Assembly (NCBI GenBank): GCA_943788725.1
Contig: CALSRJ010000003.1
Span: 620,001 to 684,000 of the forward strand
DNA: 64,000 nt
Reading direction: 5' to 3'
DNA from: an uncultured Flavobacteriales bacterium
GTDB taxonomy: Bacteria > Bacteroidota > Bacteroidia > Flavobacteriales_G > Salibacteraceae
The notes under the pieces were generated by a model that was given only the letters and a program-made list of their open reading frames with translations, ran no database searches and was not told the DNA's origin. The stretch's first letter is position 1. The number at the start of each line of letters is the position of its first letter. Shown piece by piece: positions 51,641 through 60,326 of this stretch. The position numbers were made by a program, and so were the translations under genes.

Positions 51641-52216
51641 ATGCATGAAACGCAACGCATATTGGTCATCGATAACTACGATTCATTCACGTACAACCTC
51701 GTGCATTTGCTCGAGGCATTGGAGGTGCAGGTCGAAGTACGCAGAAACGATGCCCTGACCCTCGATGAGGTGGGGCTGTTCAGTCACATCCTCATAAGTC
51801 CAGGGCCAGGCGTGCCGGAAGAAGCAGGTATCGTCCCTGAATTGATCCGCATTTATAGCGGTACGCGTTCCATCCTTGGGGTTTGCTTGGGTATGCAGAG
51901 CATCCTCCATGTTGCCGGCGCCGAAATGGTGAACATGCCGAATGTGCAGCACGGAGCGCAAGAGCGATTGAGTATTGATGTAGGTTCTCGTTTGTTTCAA
52001 GGGCTTCCCGACCAAGTGCAGGTCGGTAGGTACCACAGTTGGGCCTTTCAACCGGAAGATGTCCCTGACGACTTTCGGGTAAGCGCTACGAGCGCGGATG
52101 GATTCGTCATGGCGATTGAACATGCAACCCTGCCGTTGTTTGGGGTGCAATTTCATCCAGAAAGCATCATGACCGAACACGGTATGGACATGCTGAGGAA
52201 CTGGATTTATGGTTGA
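51641..52216 (+). CDS. pabA: Glutamine amidotransferase of aminodeoxychorismate or anthranilate synthase
   Basis: The 191-residue class I glutamine amidotransferase gives ammonia to a chorismate-using partner. ILVIDNYDSFTYNLVHLLEA, SPGPGVPEEAG, GVCLGMQ (catalytic Cys) and FHPESIMTEHG (catalytic His) are all present. No trpE, pabB or other trp gene is near, so folate synthesis (PabA) is the better guess, but TrpG or a shared role cannot be excluded. Confidence 0.85.
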   Translation: MHETQRILVIDNYDSFTYNLVHLLEALEVQVEVRRNDALTLDEVGLFSHILISPGPGVPEEAGIVPELIRIYSGTRSILGVCLGMQSILHVAGAEMVNMPNVQHGAQERLSIDVGSRLFQGLPDQVQVGRYHSWAFQPEDVPDDFRVSATSADGFVMAIEHATLPLFGVQFHPESIMTEHGMDMLRNWIYG

Positions 52217-52323
52217 ATTGCGTCTGATTACCGCCTCCTCAAGCCGTGACGTCTTGTTCGAAAGAAAGGGTTTTACACGCTTTATTTAAAACTTGAATTA
52301 AATGATTAACATAAGTGATTTAA

Positions 52324-53022
52324 TTGGCTGGTAAAGAAATTTATATAGATGTGATAGTTCCTGCATTAAATGAGCAGGAGGCGATTGGTTTGGTGGTAGA
52401 AGATGCCCTGGCTCAGGGTGTGCGAAGTGTCGTGGTGGTGGATAATAACTCAACCGATGCAACGGCTCAGGTGGCTGCTGATGCTGGTGCCGTTGTCTTG
52501 CGAGAATCGGTGCGTGGGTATGGAGCTGCTTGCTTGGCTGGGATCGCATATTTGAGCCGAATGGAAGTGCCTTCCGAGGTGGTTGTATTCATGGATGGCG
52601 ACCATGCGGATGACGCTTCTCAACTTGACGAATTGGTAGCGCCCATCCTATCGGGTCAAGCGGATATGGTCATAGGGAGCAGGGTGTCAGGGAAGCGCGA
52701 AGTAGGTTCACTCATGCCTCAACAGGTGTTTGGAAATGCCCTCGCCACCTGGCTGCTCAAGGTGCTGTATGGCCAGCGATTTACAGATTTGGGGCCGTTC
52801 CGCGCTATTCGAATGGAGTCTTTGCTGATGCTTGGCATGAAGGATCTCAATTACGGCTGGACAGTAGAAATGCAAATCAAGGCCGTGAAAGCGCATTTGC
52901 GCTGCACAGAGATACCGGCAAACTATCGAAAAAGGATTGGTGTTTCTAAGGTGTCGGGCACATGGCAGGGCAGTATCTTAGCGGGTTATAAGATCCTGAA
53001 AACCTTGTTCAAATATGCTTGA
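52324..53022 (+). CDS. Family 2 glycosyltransferase, DPM1-like
   Basis: The 232-residue protein has the GT2 fold: IYIDVIVPALNEQEAIGLVV, VVDNNSTDAT, and the MDGDHADD catalytic aspartates, with GSRVSGKREVGSL in the second half. There is no membrane helix at the end, unlike many polyprenol-phosphate mannose synthases. The start is TTG 52324, without a nearby ATG. It overlaps the next glycosyltransferase gene by eight bases, and both likely build a glycolipid or polysaccharide. Confidence 0.85.
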   Translation: MAGKEIYIDVIVPALNEQEAIGLVVEDALAQGVRSVVVVDNNSTDATAQVAADAGAVVLRESVRGYGAACLAGIAYLSRMEVPSEVVVFMDGDHADDASQLDELVAPILSGQADMVIGSRVSGKREVGSLMPQQVFGNALATWLLKVLYGQRFTDLGPFRAIRMESLLMLGMKDLNYGWTVEMQIKAVKAHLRCTEIPANYRKRIGVSKVSGTWQGSILAGYKILKTLFKYA

Positions 53023-54496
53023 AGCGGTGCCCTGGTTGTGGTTTGAGTGGCTTGTTATAGGGTTGTACAGCTTTTTTCTACTCTTCATCTTTTTATACAG
53101 CCTTGTTCAGCTGGACCTTGTGCTGCGTTACCGGCAACGTCCGGGTCGGCGATTGGTAGGGCTTGCTGAGGATTGGCCTATGGTAACCGTGCAATTGCCG
53201 ATGTACAACGAACGCTATGTCGCTGCTCGTCTTATCGATCGTGTGGCTGCGCTAGACTACCCCGGCGATCGATTGGAGATTCAGGTATTGGATGACAGTA
53301 CCGACGGTACTAGAGAAATCATCGAAGAGCGCGTTGCGCACTGGTCGGCGAAAGGTGTGGATGTGGTGCATGTGCGTCGCGCGTCTCGGGAAGGGTTTAA
53401 GGCAGGGGCGCTAGCACATGGATTACAGCGAGCAAAAGGCGAGTTCGTTGCCATCTTTGATGCCGACTTCCTTCCAGGTTGTGATTTCCTGTCGCAGACC
53501 GTCAGGCATTTCCAAGACCCACAAGTTGGTGTTGTTCAGACGCGCTGGGGGCATTTAAACGCCGATTACAGCCCATTAACCGCAATGCAGGCATTCGGGT
53601 TGAATGCGCACTTTACCGTCGAGCAGGGAGGGCGCAATGCGGGCGATTGTTTCATCAACTTCAATGGAACTGCTGGCGTTTGGCGCTCAGCGGCCATCGT
53701 GGATGCTGGAGGGTGGAGCAGCGACACCTTGACGGAAGACTTGGATTTGAGTTACCGGGCGCAGTTGAAGGGGTGGCGGTTTGTTTTTCGGGAGGATGTA
53801 GAGGCGCCCGCAGAACTACCCGCGGAGATGAATGCACTTAAAACGCAACAGTATAGATGGACCAAGGGGGCTGCGGAATGTGCCGTTAAGAACCTTCCTG
53901 CTGTGCTGAGGTCGGATCGTATAGGTGTGCATGCGAAAGTCCATGCGTTTTTTCACTTGATGAACTCGTTCATCTTCATCAGTGTCTTTGCTTCTGCGTT
54001 GCTCAGTGTTCCTTTGATGTTTGTGAAGCAGCGGCATACGCTCGACTCCGTTATGTTCATGGGCGGTGTGGTATTCGTCGCTAGCCTCTTTTTGTTGATG
54101 TTGTTCTATTGGACTTCGTCCAGGCGATCTGAGTTTCCGCCGTCGGTTGGAGGGTTTTTGATCCGCTTTTTCTCCTTTTTGTCCTTGTCGATGGGGATGA
54201 GCTTGCACAATGCCGTAGCGGTATTTGAAGGCTATGTCGGTCGACGTACGCCTTTCGTCCGAACTCCAAAGTTCAGTATTGTCAAGGGTGAAGGGAGTTG
54301 GGTAGGCAGTGGGTACCGCGTCAAGCGGGTTTCAAAGCTCGTTTGGGGTGAGGTGCTGCTTTCCTCCGTCTTTTTCTGGGCGGTGTGGAAAGGGGTGAGT
54401 ATCGGGGATATGGGCTTGTTGCCGTTCCATCTCTTGCTCGCCGTGGGATTTCTCTCGGTTGGAGGGTTGAGTGTCAAGCACGCTTTTCAGGGTTAA
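53015..54496 (+). CDS. Membrane family 2 glycosyltransferase, cellulose-synthase-like
   Basis: The 493-residue protein has N-terminal helices (about 9-34), a GT2 domain with VTVQLPMYNERYVAARLID, LDDSTDGTREI, FDADFLPG and TEDLDLSYR, then QQYRWTKG (the QxxRW motif of processive enzymes), and C-terminal helices. It resembles glucomannan and ceramide glycosyltransferases. It overlaps the preceding GT2 gene and is followed after 22 bases by a DUF3784-type gene, so the three are probably one operon. Confidence 0.88.
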   Translation: MLEAVPWLWFEWLVIGLYSFFLLFIFLYSLVQLDLVLRYRQRPGRRLVGLAEDWPMVTVQLPMYNERYVAARLIDRVAALDYPGDRLEIQVLDDSTDGTREIIEERVAHWSAKGVDVVHVRRASREGFKAGALAHGLQRAKGEFVAIFDADFLPGCDFLSQTVRHFQDPQVGVVQTRWGHLNADYSPLTAMQAFGLNAHFTVEQGGRNAGDCFINFNGTAGVWRSAAIVDAGGWSSDTLTEDLDLSYRAQLKGWRFVFREDVEAPAELPAEMNALKTQQYRWTKGAAECAVKNLPAVLRSDRIGVHAKVHAFFHLMNSFIFISVFASALLSVPLMFVKQRHTLDSVMFMGGVVFVASLFLLMLFYWTSSRRSEFPPSVGGFLIRFFSFLSLSMGMSLHNAVAVFEGYVGRRTPFVRTPKFSIVKGEGSWVGSGYRVKRVSKLVWGEVLLSSVFFWAVWKGVSIGDMGLLPFHLLLAVGFLSVGGLSVKHAFQG

Positions 54497-54518
54497 ACCG
54501 ATTCTTTAATTTTCAGGC

Positions 54519-54824
54519 ATGGGATATTGGATTGCGATCTTCTTGATGGCCTTGGGATGGGGTGTTGACCGCTATAAGCTATATGGCCTTATCGCAGGCT
54601 ACAATACCATGTCAAAGGAGGAAAAGGCCAAGGTCAGAATTGAGGATGTGGCTCGTTTGATGCGGAACACTTTCTTCGGGATTGGGGCGGTCTTGATCTT
54701 TGTGGAATACTTTGGTGCCGACCTCGGGCTTGAAGGCTATCGTTCCATGTTGCAGTCGCTGGTAGTTGTGGTGGGGGTGATCGTTATGCTCATCCAATCC
54801 AACGGAGAAAGGTACAAGAAATAG
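54519..54824 (+). CDS. Small membrane protein, DUF3784-like
   Basis: The 101-residue protein has three hydrophobic segments and the GYNTMSKEEKAKV stretch that marks DUF3784. Its function is unknown. It follows the second glycosyltransferase with 22 bases between them and is convergent with menB. Confidence 0.72.
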   Translation: MGYWIAIFLMALGWGVDRYKLYGLIAGYNTMSKEEKAKVRIEDVARLMRNTFFGIGAVLIFVEYFGADLGLEGYRSMLQSLVVVVGVIVMLIQSNGERYKK

Positions 54825-54845
54825 AGGTTTACTCTCAGAAATACA

Positions 54846-55697
54846 CTAAGGTATCCATTTGATATTCTTGAAGTTAGGCTTTCTCTTTTCAAGGAAAGCG
54901 TTACGTCCCTCTTTTGCTTCGTCCGTCATGTAAGCTAGCCGTGTTGCTTCACCGGCAAATACTTGTTGTCCAACCATTCCATCGTCGGTTAGGTTGAAGG
55001 CGAACTTGAGCATTTTGATCGATGTTGGAGATTTTTGAAGGATCTCTTGTGCCCAGTTGTACGCTTCTTCTTCGAGTTGATCGTGTGGAATTACTGCGTT
55101 GACCATCCCCATGTCAAAGGCCTCTTGCGCCGAGTAGTTTCTGCCCAAAAAGAAGATCTCTCTGGCGCGTTTTTGTCCGACCATCTTCGCGAGGTAGGCA
55201 GAGCCATATCCACCGTCAAAGCTGGTTACGTCAGCGTCGGTTTGTTTGAAGATTGCGTGCTCTTTACTCGCCAACGAAAGGTCACAAACCACGTGCAGGC
55301 TGTGTCCACCCCCAACAGCCCATCCAGGAACCACGGCGATGACCACCTTCGGCATGAAGCGAATCAGGCGTTGCACCTCGAGGATGTTCAAGCGAGGCAT
55401 GCCATCGTCGTCTACGTAGCCTTGATGACCTCTAGCGTTTTGATCGCCTCCGCTGCAGAACGCCCACCCACCGTCTTTAGCGCTGGGGCCTTCACCTGAA
55501 AACAAGACCACGCCAATGCTGGTGTCCTCGCGGGCATCCAAGAATGCTTGGTACAGCTCCGTTACGGTTTTCGGACGAAATGCATTGCGCACTTCTGGGC
55601 GGTTGAATGCAATCCGAGCAACGCCATCGTCGGTCTTTTGATAGGTAATGTCTTCGTATTCCTTGACGGTCTTCCAGTTGGGTGTGTTCATGTGCAA
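54846..55697 (-). CDS. menB: 1,4-dihydroxy-2-naphthoyl-CoA synthase
   Basis: MenB closes the second ring in menaquinone synthesis, converting o-succinylbenzoyl-CoA to DHNA-CoA. The 283-residue crotonase-fold protein has FNRPEVRNAFRPKTVTEL, FCSGGDQNARG, PGWAVGGGHSLHVVCDLSLAS, and the Asp-bearing TSFDGGYGSAYLA. The start may be 55697 or the third codon (55691). Menaquinone is the likely electron acceptor of NQR in this organism. No other men gene is nearby. Confidence 0.96.
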   Translation of the reverse strand: MHMNTPNWKTVKEYEDITYQKTDDGVARIAFNRPEVRNAFRPKTVTELYQAFLDAREDTSIGVVLFSGEGPSAKDGGWAFCSGGDQNARGHQGYVDDDGMPRLNILEVQRLIRFMPKVVIAVVPGWAVGGGHSLHVVCDLSLASKEHAIFKQTDADVTSFDGGYGSAYLAKMVGQKRAREIFFLGRNYSAQEAFDMGMVNAVIPHDQLEEEAYNWAQEILQKSPTSIKMLKFAFNLTDDGMVGQQVFAGEATRLAYMTDEAKEGRNAFLEKRKPNFKNIKWIP

Positions 55698-55783
55698 TTC
55701 TATTGAAGGTAGCGTGGAATCACGCGAGATAAACGCGCATTCGACGCGGCTTCAATGTTACACCTTCTGCAGGAATAATCAAG

Positions 55784-57772
55784 CTACTTAAGGCTGTTGG
55801 TGAGGTATTTCAGGATGGGGTCCATTTCCGTAGGATGCTCAAAAGCCTCGCATCTATAGCGAGGTTGTTGCAAGATTCCTCGGTCTACCATTTCATTCAG
55901 GATGGTCAAATGCGAATGGGAAGTCTTGCCTAAGAACAAGTTATCCAGCTTGACGTCTTGCGCTTGCATTTCCAGAACGGCCTTGAATCCTTTGAGGTAC
56001 AAGTAGTCTTTGGTAAAGCCACCGCCTCGGTAAACCCGGGTCACCAAGTAGTAAAGCTTGTCTTCATTGACGTTGTAGGTATCCTTCAGCATTTCATAGG
56101 TCGTTCTAAAGTCATTCCCTTTCGTCAAAGAATGAACGGCCAGCACACGAAGCGCAAGCTCTTTGAGTCGCCCAATAGATAAACATCCACTGAGCAGTTC
56201 ACTCATGATCGCCAATCCCTCTTGGGTGTAGGTGTTTCGTGGTAGACCTAGGCTGAGAAAGCGCAGCGGCTGCTCCTGAGCGTTCATCGTGGTGACCATG
56301 TGCACACCGATTTCGTGATTGAGTAGGGCATTTAATCGCGTTTGGGTGAATCGCGCTCCCTTCTTGAGCATCAGCAATTTCTTTGAATTGATGACAAGGG
56401 CATCGGAAGGTATATGGCTAACCTCCTGCACTTTGAAGGCAAAGCCATAGCGTTTCCCTTCGGCGATGAAGGCAGCCTTGACATCATTGGTGTCCAGCAG
56501 GGCTTCATTTTCAAACTGAGGCAACTCACTCGTATACAGCAGGAAGGTTGCATTTGCAATGTCTTGCGCTGATGGCTCACCAAAGTAGCGAAGCGAGTTG
56601 TAAAGAAAGTTCTCCGATCCAATGGTGTTCAGAAGATCTACCTTATCCGTATACGAACGAATGATGTCGATGTACACTTGACGTATGTGTACATCCTCCA
56701 AGCTGTCTACATCCAAACGGTACATCAAAGATTTGAAAACGTGTGGGTCGATGGCGAGAGGTTTGTACCTGAATTCTGGGTTTCGGATGAATTTCGATCG
56801 GAAGAACTTCTTCTTTTCCTGTTCTACGTTCAGTGGGTTGACGTATCCGAGCACCTCAAAGTCCTTGGCCAAGCGATAGAGCTCTTTATCCAAATGAAGA
56901 AGTTCTGGTTGCAATCCACCGTGGAGTAAGGTGTTCTTTCGCTTGACATCAATAGACGACATGTCGTTGATGTAGTGCTGGGCGTGGTTGATGATGGCGG
57001 ATTTCAATCCTTTGGCAATGGATTGAATAACAAGGGGGAAGGCCACTCCGGTGTCTTCGTCCATGAATATCTTCTTGACTTCCGTAGCCAGTACAAGCGA
57101 CTCGTTGAATTCTTCTTGTACCAATTTTAACAGGTAACCTCTGCCGAAGAAGATGTGGTTGACCGAAACATCTGATTGGAGCCGTCGGACTTTGATCTTG
57201 AGTAATTCGCGTTTCCAAAAACTCAACTGGCTGTTGTAACGCCTAACATCGATGTTCTCGATGCCAATGTTGAACAAGTAGGTGGTCTTGTGGCGCTTGT
57301 AGTTATAGGAATGGATATCATATATCACAGAAGCACCAAAATCCTTCTCTAGCTTTTTAACCAGGGCGCGCACTACTGCGTAAAAGTTTGCGTGTTTTTG
57401 GAGCGATACCGCTTTTTCCTCTTCTGTCAGGGGACGTTTCCATACTTGCTTTCCCCACGCCTCATCGTAGATGGCGTGCTCGGGAGAACGATTCAGGTCG
57501 TACTCATACCGAGAATCATTGCCGACCAGGGTAATGGGCAGGGATTGGATGAACTGCTCCGTGTGCGGATCCTCTTCGTAGAAGCGTTCTTCTGCGCTGA
57601 GTAGGCAAATGTCCTCTAGTTCTTTTCGGAAGCGTGTTCCTGCGTGAATGGCTGTGCATACGTAGGGCACATACTCCTGAATCTTTACGAAGAATGCATC
57701 TTCATGGCTCGCCTCAAAGCATATTCCTTGCTCGATATTGGCGATGATTTCCTCAAGACTTAGCTTTTGCAT
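55784..57772 (-). CDS. QEGLA-motif protein (DUF1704, MATCAP-like peptidase domain)
   Basis: The 662-residue protein has the DUF1704 domain at about 330-630 with the zinc-protease-like NALLNHEIGVHMVTTMN and NTYTQEGLAIMSELLSG, the motif that names the QEGLA family. The family is described as affecting flavohaemoglobin expression; the eukaryotic relatives are tubulin or matrix carboxypeptidases, so a peptidase role is plausible. The start overlaps by 20 bases the end of the upstream ATP-grasp gene, a pairing I recall from other Bacteroidota. Confidence 0.85.
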   Translation of the reverse strand: MQKLSLEEIIANIEQGICFEASHEDAFFVKIQEYVPYVCTAIHAGTRFRKELEDICLLSAEERFYEEDPHTEQFIQSLPITLVGNDSRYEYDLNRSPEHAIYDEAWGKQVWKRPLTEEEKAVSLQKHANFYAVVRALVKKLEKDFGASVIYDIHSYNYKRHKTTYLFNIGIENIDVRRYNSQLSFWKRELLKIKVRRLQSDVSVNHIFFGRGYLLKLVQEEFNESLVLATEVKKIFMDEDTGVAFPLVIQSIAKGLKSAIINHAQHYINDMSSIDVKRKNTLLHGGLQPELLHLDKELYRLAKDFEVLGYVNPLNVEQEKKKFFRSKFIRNPEFRYKPLAIDPHVFKSLMYRLDVDSLEDVHIRQVYIDIIRSYTDKVDLLNTIGSENFLYNSLRYFGEPSAQDIANATFLLYTSELPQFENEALLDTNDVKAAFIAEGKRYGFAFKVQEVSHIPSDALVINSKKLLMLKKGARFTQTRLNALLNHEIGVHMVTTMNAQEQPLRFLSLGLPRNTYTQEGLAIMSELLSGCLSIGRLKELALRVLAVHSLTKGNDFRTTYEMLKDTYNVNEDKLYYLVTRVYRGGGFTKDYLYLKGFKAVLEMQAQDVKLDNLFLGKTSHSHLTILNEMVDRGILQQPRYRCEAFEHPTEMDPILKYLTNSLK

Positions 57773-58793
57773 TTTTCACAGTAAGTTGGTGTGCAAGCTT
57801 TCGGTTTAGGGCAGACTCCTTTGCGATAACTACGTCCTCTACAAAGTCCAGCACCTTCTGCTGCAGTTTGACGCGGTTGAGTTTGTTGATACGGGTAATG
57901 CCTCCTGGGCTTAACACATTTACTTCGATCAGCTTGCCACTGATGACATCCAATCCAACGAAATACAAACCGTCGGCAACCAAGCGTGGCCCAATCAGTT
58001 CACATATTCTTTGCTCTGCCTTTGAAAGCACGTGTTTTACGGCCGTACCGCCGGTGTGAATGTTCGAACGGGCTTCATCTTTTGCAGGAACCCGTTTCAT
58101 CGCTCCAATTGGCTTGCCGTTGAGCATCAAGATGCGCACGTCTCCTTCGTCGGCGCCCTCTACATACTCTTGCACGATGACGTATTTCTGTTCCTTTTGG
58201 CCGTGGATGTAAAAATCAAGCAAGGAGCTCACGCTGGCGGAAGCCTTACGCTCCAGTAAGATCACGCCACTGCCCCCGTAGCCGTCAAGTGGCTTGAGGA
58301 TCATCTTGTCAGACTTTGACTCGGAAATGACGCGCTTGAGGTATTCCTTGTTCTTCGAAACGTGGGTTTCAGGAATCACACCGGCCTTTCCGTGGAACAT
58401 AGCGGCGGTGTAAAGCTTATTGTTGGCCTTTCGAATCCCGTCTACATCATTCACGATGAACACTTCGTCCTTGATGGCGTCCAAGAAGTTGAGCATGGTG
58501 TTGTCCACTGGTGGGTTAGCCCGCAGGAAGATGACATCAAAACCCGACATCGGAAGTAACTCTTCCTTGAACTTGACCTGTTTATAAAACTTAACGGTAT
58601 CCTTTTGTACGCGCTCGTTGTCTTCGATCATGCGCACGAATCCAAACACATCGTTGTTGCGGATGGTTAAGTTGTTTGGGGTCATGATGCCTACGTTGTG
58701 GTTGCGCAGGTACGCTTCATGGATCATGCGAAGCGTGGTGTCCGTGAGGGCTTCTATGCGGTCCCAGGGATACATGATGAAACAAATGTTCAT
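57753..58793 (-). CDS. ATP-grasp ligase, glutathione-synthetase-like
   Basis: The 346-residue protein resembles the GshB family: NTMLNFLDAIKDEVFIVND, KPLDGYGGSGVILLERKAS (ATP-binding glycine loop), VIVQEYVEGADEGDVRILMLNG and the metal-binding EVNVLSPGGITRIN. It joins an amino acid or peptide by way of an acyl phosphate; glutathione itself is not established, because its operon partner is the QEGLA protein. A TAATCTTG on the minus strand before it may be a weak -7 element. Confidence 0.85.
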   Translation of the reverse strand: MNICFIMYPWDRIEALTDTTLRMIHEAYLRNHNVGIMTPNNLTIRNNDVFGFVRMIEDNERVQKDTVKFYKQVKFKEELLPMSGFDVIFLRANPPVDNTMLNFLDAIKDEVFIVNDVDGIRKANNKLYTAAMFHGKAGVIPETHVSKNKEYLKRVISESKSDKMILKPLDGYGGSGVILLERKASASVSSLLDFYIHGQKEQKYVIVQEYVEGADEGDVRILMLNGKPIGAMKRVPAKDEARSNIHTGGTAVKHVLSKAEQRICELIGPRLVADGLYFVGLDVISGKLIEVNVLSPGGITRINKLNRVKLQQKVLDFVEDVVIAKESALNRKLAHQLTVKNAKAKS

Positions 58794-58901
58794 CGTTGAG
58801 GAATAAAGCTCATTATTTCCAAGTTGCTGATGATTAAATCGGGTGCAAGATTAGTCGAATTTATACTGTTGAGTCCAAAAATGTATAAGAAATTGCTACA
58901 T

Positions 58902-59648
58902 CTAGTCCGCTAGCAACGAGACGGTTACATTATCATTCTCAATGCGCGACAGCAACTCGAGCTCGCCCTTCATGTAAGCATCGTCTATCGCTTCCAGTTT
59001 CAAAGAGGCGTCCGATGGTCTGTAGTTGAGGTAATCTGTGATCCGTATTCCCTTGATATACCTCGGCTCTACAACTTCTCGGAAGCGCATTCCGCCGCCG
59101 TCGTCCAGATAGCTATATGCTAGGTAGGCGATTTGGAGTGAATCCTGATCGATCCAATAGTAGAATTGATCCTGATGGTCTTCGCCGCCTCCTTCCGCGT
59201 CAAACCACACCTTAATCTTGTAGAAATCCCGCTCCTTGATGCGCTTGGTTCCGATGAGTTCCTTGTGCACGGCAAGGTCGTTCAATCCATAGGGTAGGCT
59301 GAAGAAGTACGCGACCGAGTTGACGGAAGCTTGGTACTTCGTCGCCATGGAATCGGGTACGGAAATCATGGAGTCGTTCAAGAAACGCTTGAAGCCGTAA
59401 TTCTCTAGTACGTCACGCAAGACAGAGTCAGGGGTGAGATAGGTGGTTCGGGTATATTCAAACAAACCTCCGTTGCGGAGGATCGAATAGCTGTGGTCTC
59501 GAAAATCAAATTCAATATGCGCATGCTGATAGCGCCCACCACCGGCTCGTTCTATTGTCAGGTCAACGATCTCCTGTGCGGTCTCAGGTTCTTCAGCGCA
59601 GGACGCCAAGAAGACGATCAGGGGAAATAGTACCAAGGAGATTCTCAT
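58902..59648 (-). CDS. DUF6503-type lipoprotein
   Basis: The 248-residue protein has a lipoprotein signal (MRISLVLFPLIVFLASC). The pattern AGGGRYQHAHIEFDFRDHSYS, TPDSVLRDVLENYGF, SVAYFFSLPYGLND, YKIKVWFDAEGGGEDHQDQFYYW and YIKGIRITDYLNY fits the DUF6503 family of Bacteroidota, related to LolA/LppX-like folds. The start is ATG 59648. A strong hairpin terminator (59660-59695) ends just before it, so transcription must be by read-through or from an element not seen. Function unknown. Confidence 0.72.
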   Translation of the reverse strand: MRISLVLFPLIVFLASCAEEPETAQEIVDLTIERAGGGRYQHAHIEFDFRDHSYSILRNGGLFEYTRTTYLTPDSVLRDVLENYGFKRFLNDSMISVPDSMATKYQASVNSVAYFFSLPYGLNDLAVHKELIGTKRIKERDFYKIKVWFDAEGGGEDHQDQFYYWIDQDSLQIAYLAYSYLDDGGGMRFREVVEPRYIKGIRITDYLNYRPSDASLKLEAIDDAYMKGELELLSRIENDNVTVSLLAD

Positions 59649-59659
59649 GGGTGCAAAAG

Positions 59660-59695
59660 AAAAGCCGATTGCCGAAATGAGCAACCGGCTTTTCA
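59660..59695 (-). terminator. Terminator between thioredoxin and DUF6503 genes
   Basis: On the minus strand GAAAAGCCG pairs perfectly with CGGCTTTTC (9 bp) with TTTT following. It sits 21 bases after the thioredoxin stop and ends 12 bases before the next start codon. Confidence 0.8.
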
Positions 59696-59715
59696 ACCTT
59701 AACCTACTATGCGTT

Positions 59716-60153
59716 TTATGTATCGGAATGGGCTATGGATTTCGCGAGTTGCAGCAATTGATTCGCGTTGTGGTATCCCATGGCTTTCTGGACGATGTTT
59801 CCATTTCCATCTAGAAAGAAGAGCGTTGGATAAGCTGTGATGCGATATTGCTGGGCCAACTTCGGTCCGATGCCTTTTTCCATGTCTATGGCTACGCTTA
59901 CGAAGTGCTCATTGAAATAGTCTCCTACCTCTGATTGCGGGAAGACGTTTCGTTTGAGGAGCTTGCAGGGTCCACACCAGCTGGCGTATGCATCGAGAAA
60001 GATCAGTTTGTTTTCTTGTTTGGCTGTTTGCATTGCTTGTTCCCAGGTTCCTTCAAAGAACTGGATCCCCGTGGACTCCGATTCCTTCACCGGCGTGCCT
60101 TGAAGAAAGAGAGCTGCAACGGCAACAAGCAGCATAGATTGAATTGTTTTCAT
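59716..60153 (-). CDS. Exported thioredoxin-fold protein
   Basis: The 145-residue protein has a signal peptide (MKTIQSMLLVAVAALFLQG) and a thioredoxin domain with the active site ASWCGPCKLLKRNVF and cis-Pro ITAYPTLFFLDGNG. It is of the short thioredoxin_7 or DsbD-gamma-like kind, placed in the periplasm, and probably reduces or isomerises disulfides. It is a single gene ending at the terminator 59660-59695. Confidence 0.9.
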   Translation of the reverse strand: MKTIQSMLLVAVAALFLQGTPVKESESTGIQFFEGTWEQAMQTAKQENKLIFLDAYASWCGPCKLLKRNVFPQSEVGDYFNEHFVSVAIDMEKGIGPKLAQQYRITAYPTLFFLDGNGNIVQKAMGYHNANQLLQLAKSIAHSDT

Positions 60154-60326
60154 ACGATTGAATTATACGATTAAGTAGAATGATTTACGAAACCCTTACA
60201 AGCATTGCGCCAGTTTTGTCATTCAATCTGACGACGATGCATAAACGAGCTTTTCTTTGGAGATTGCGCGCTAGTGCCTATGTGAGGTTGGAAGCACAAA
60301 CCCGAGGGTCAAAGACATGTTGAACG

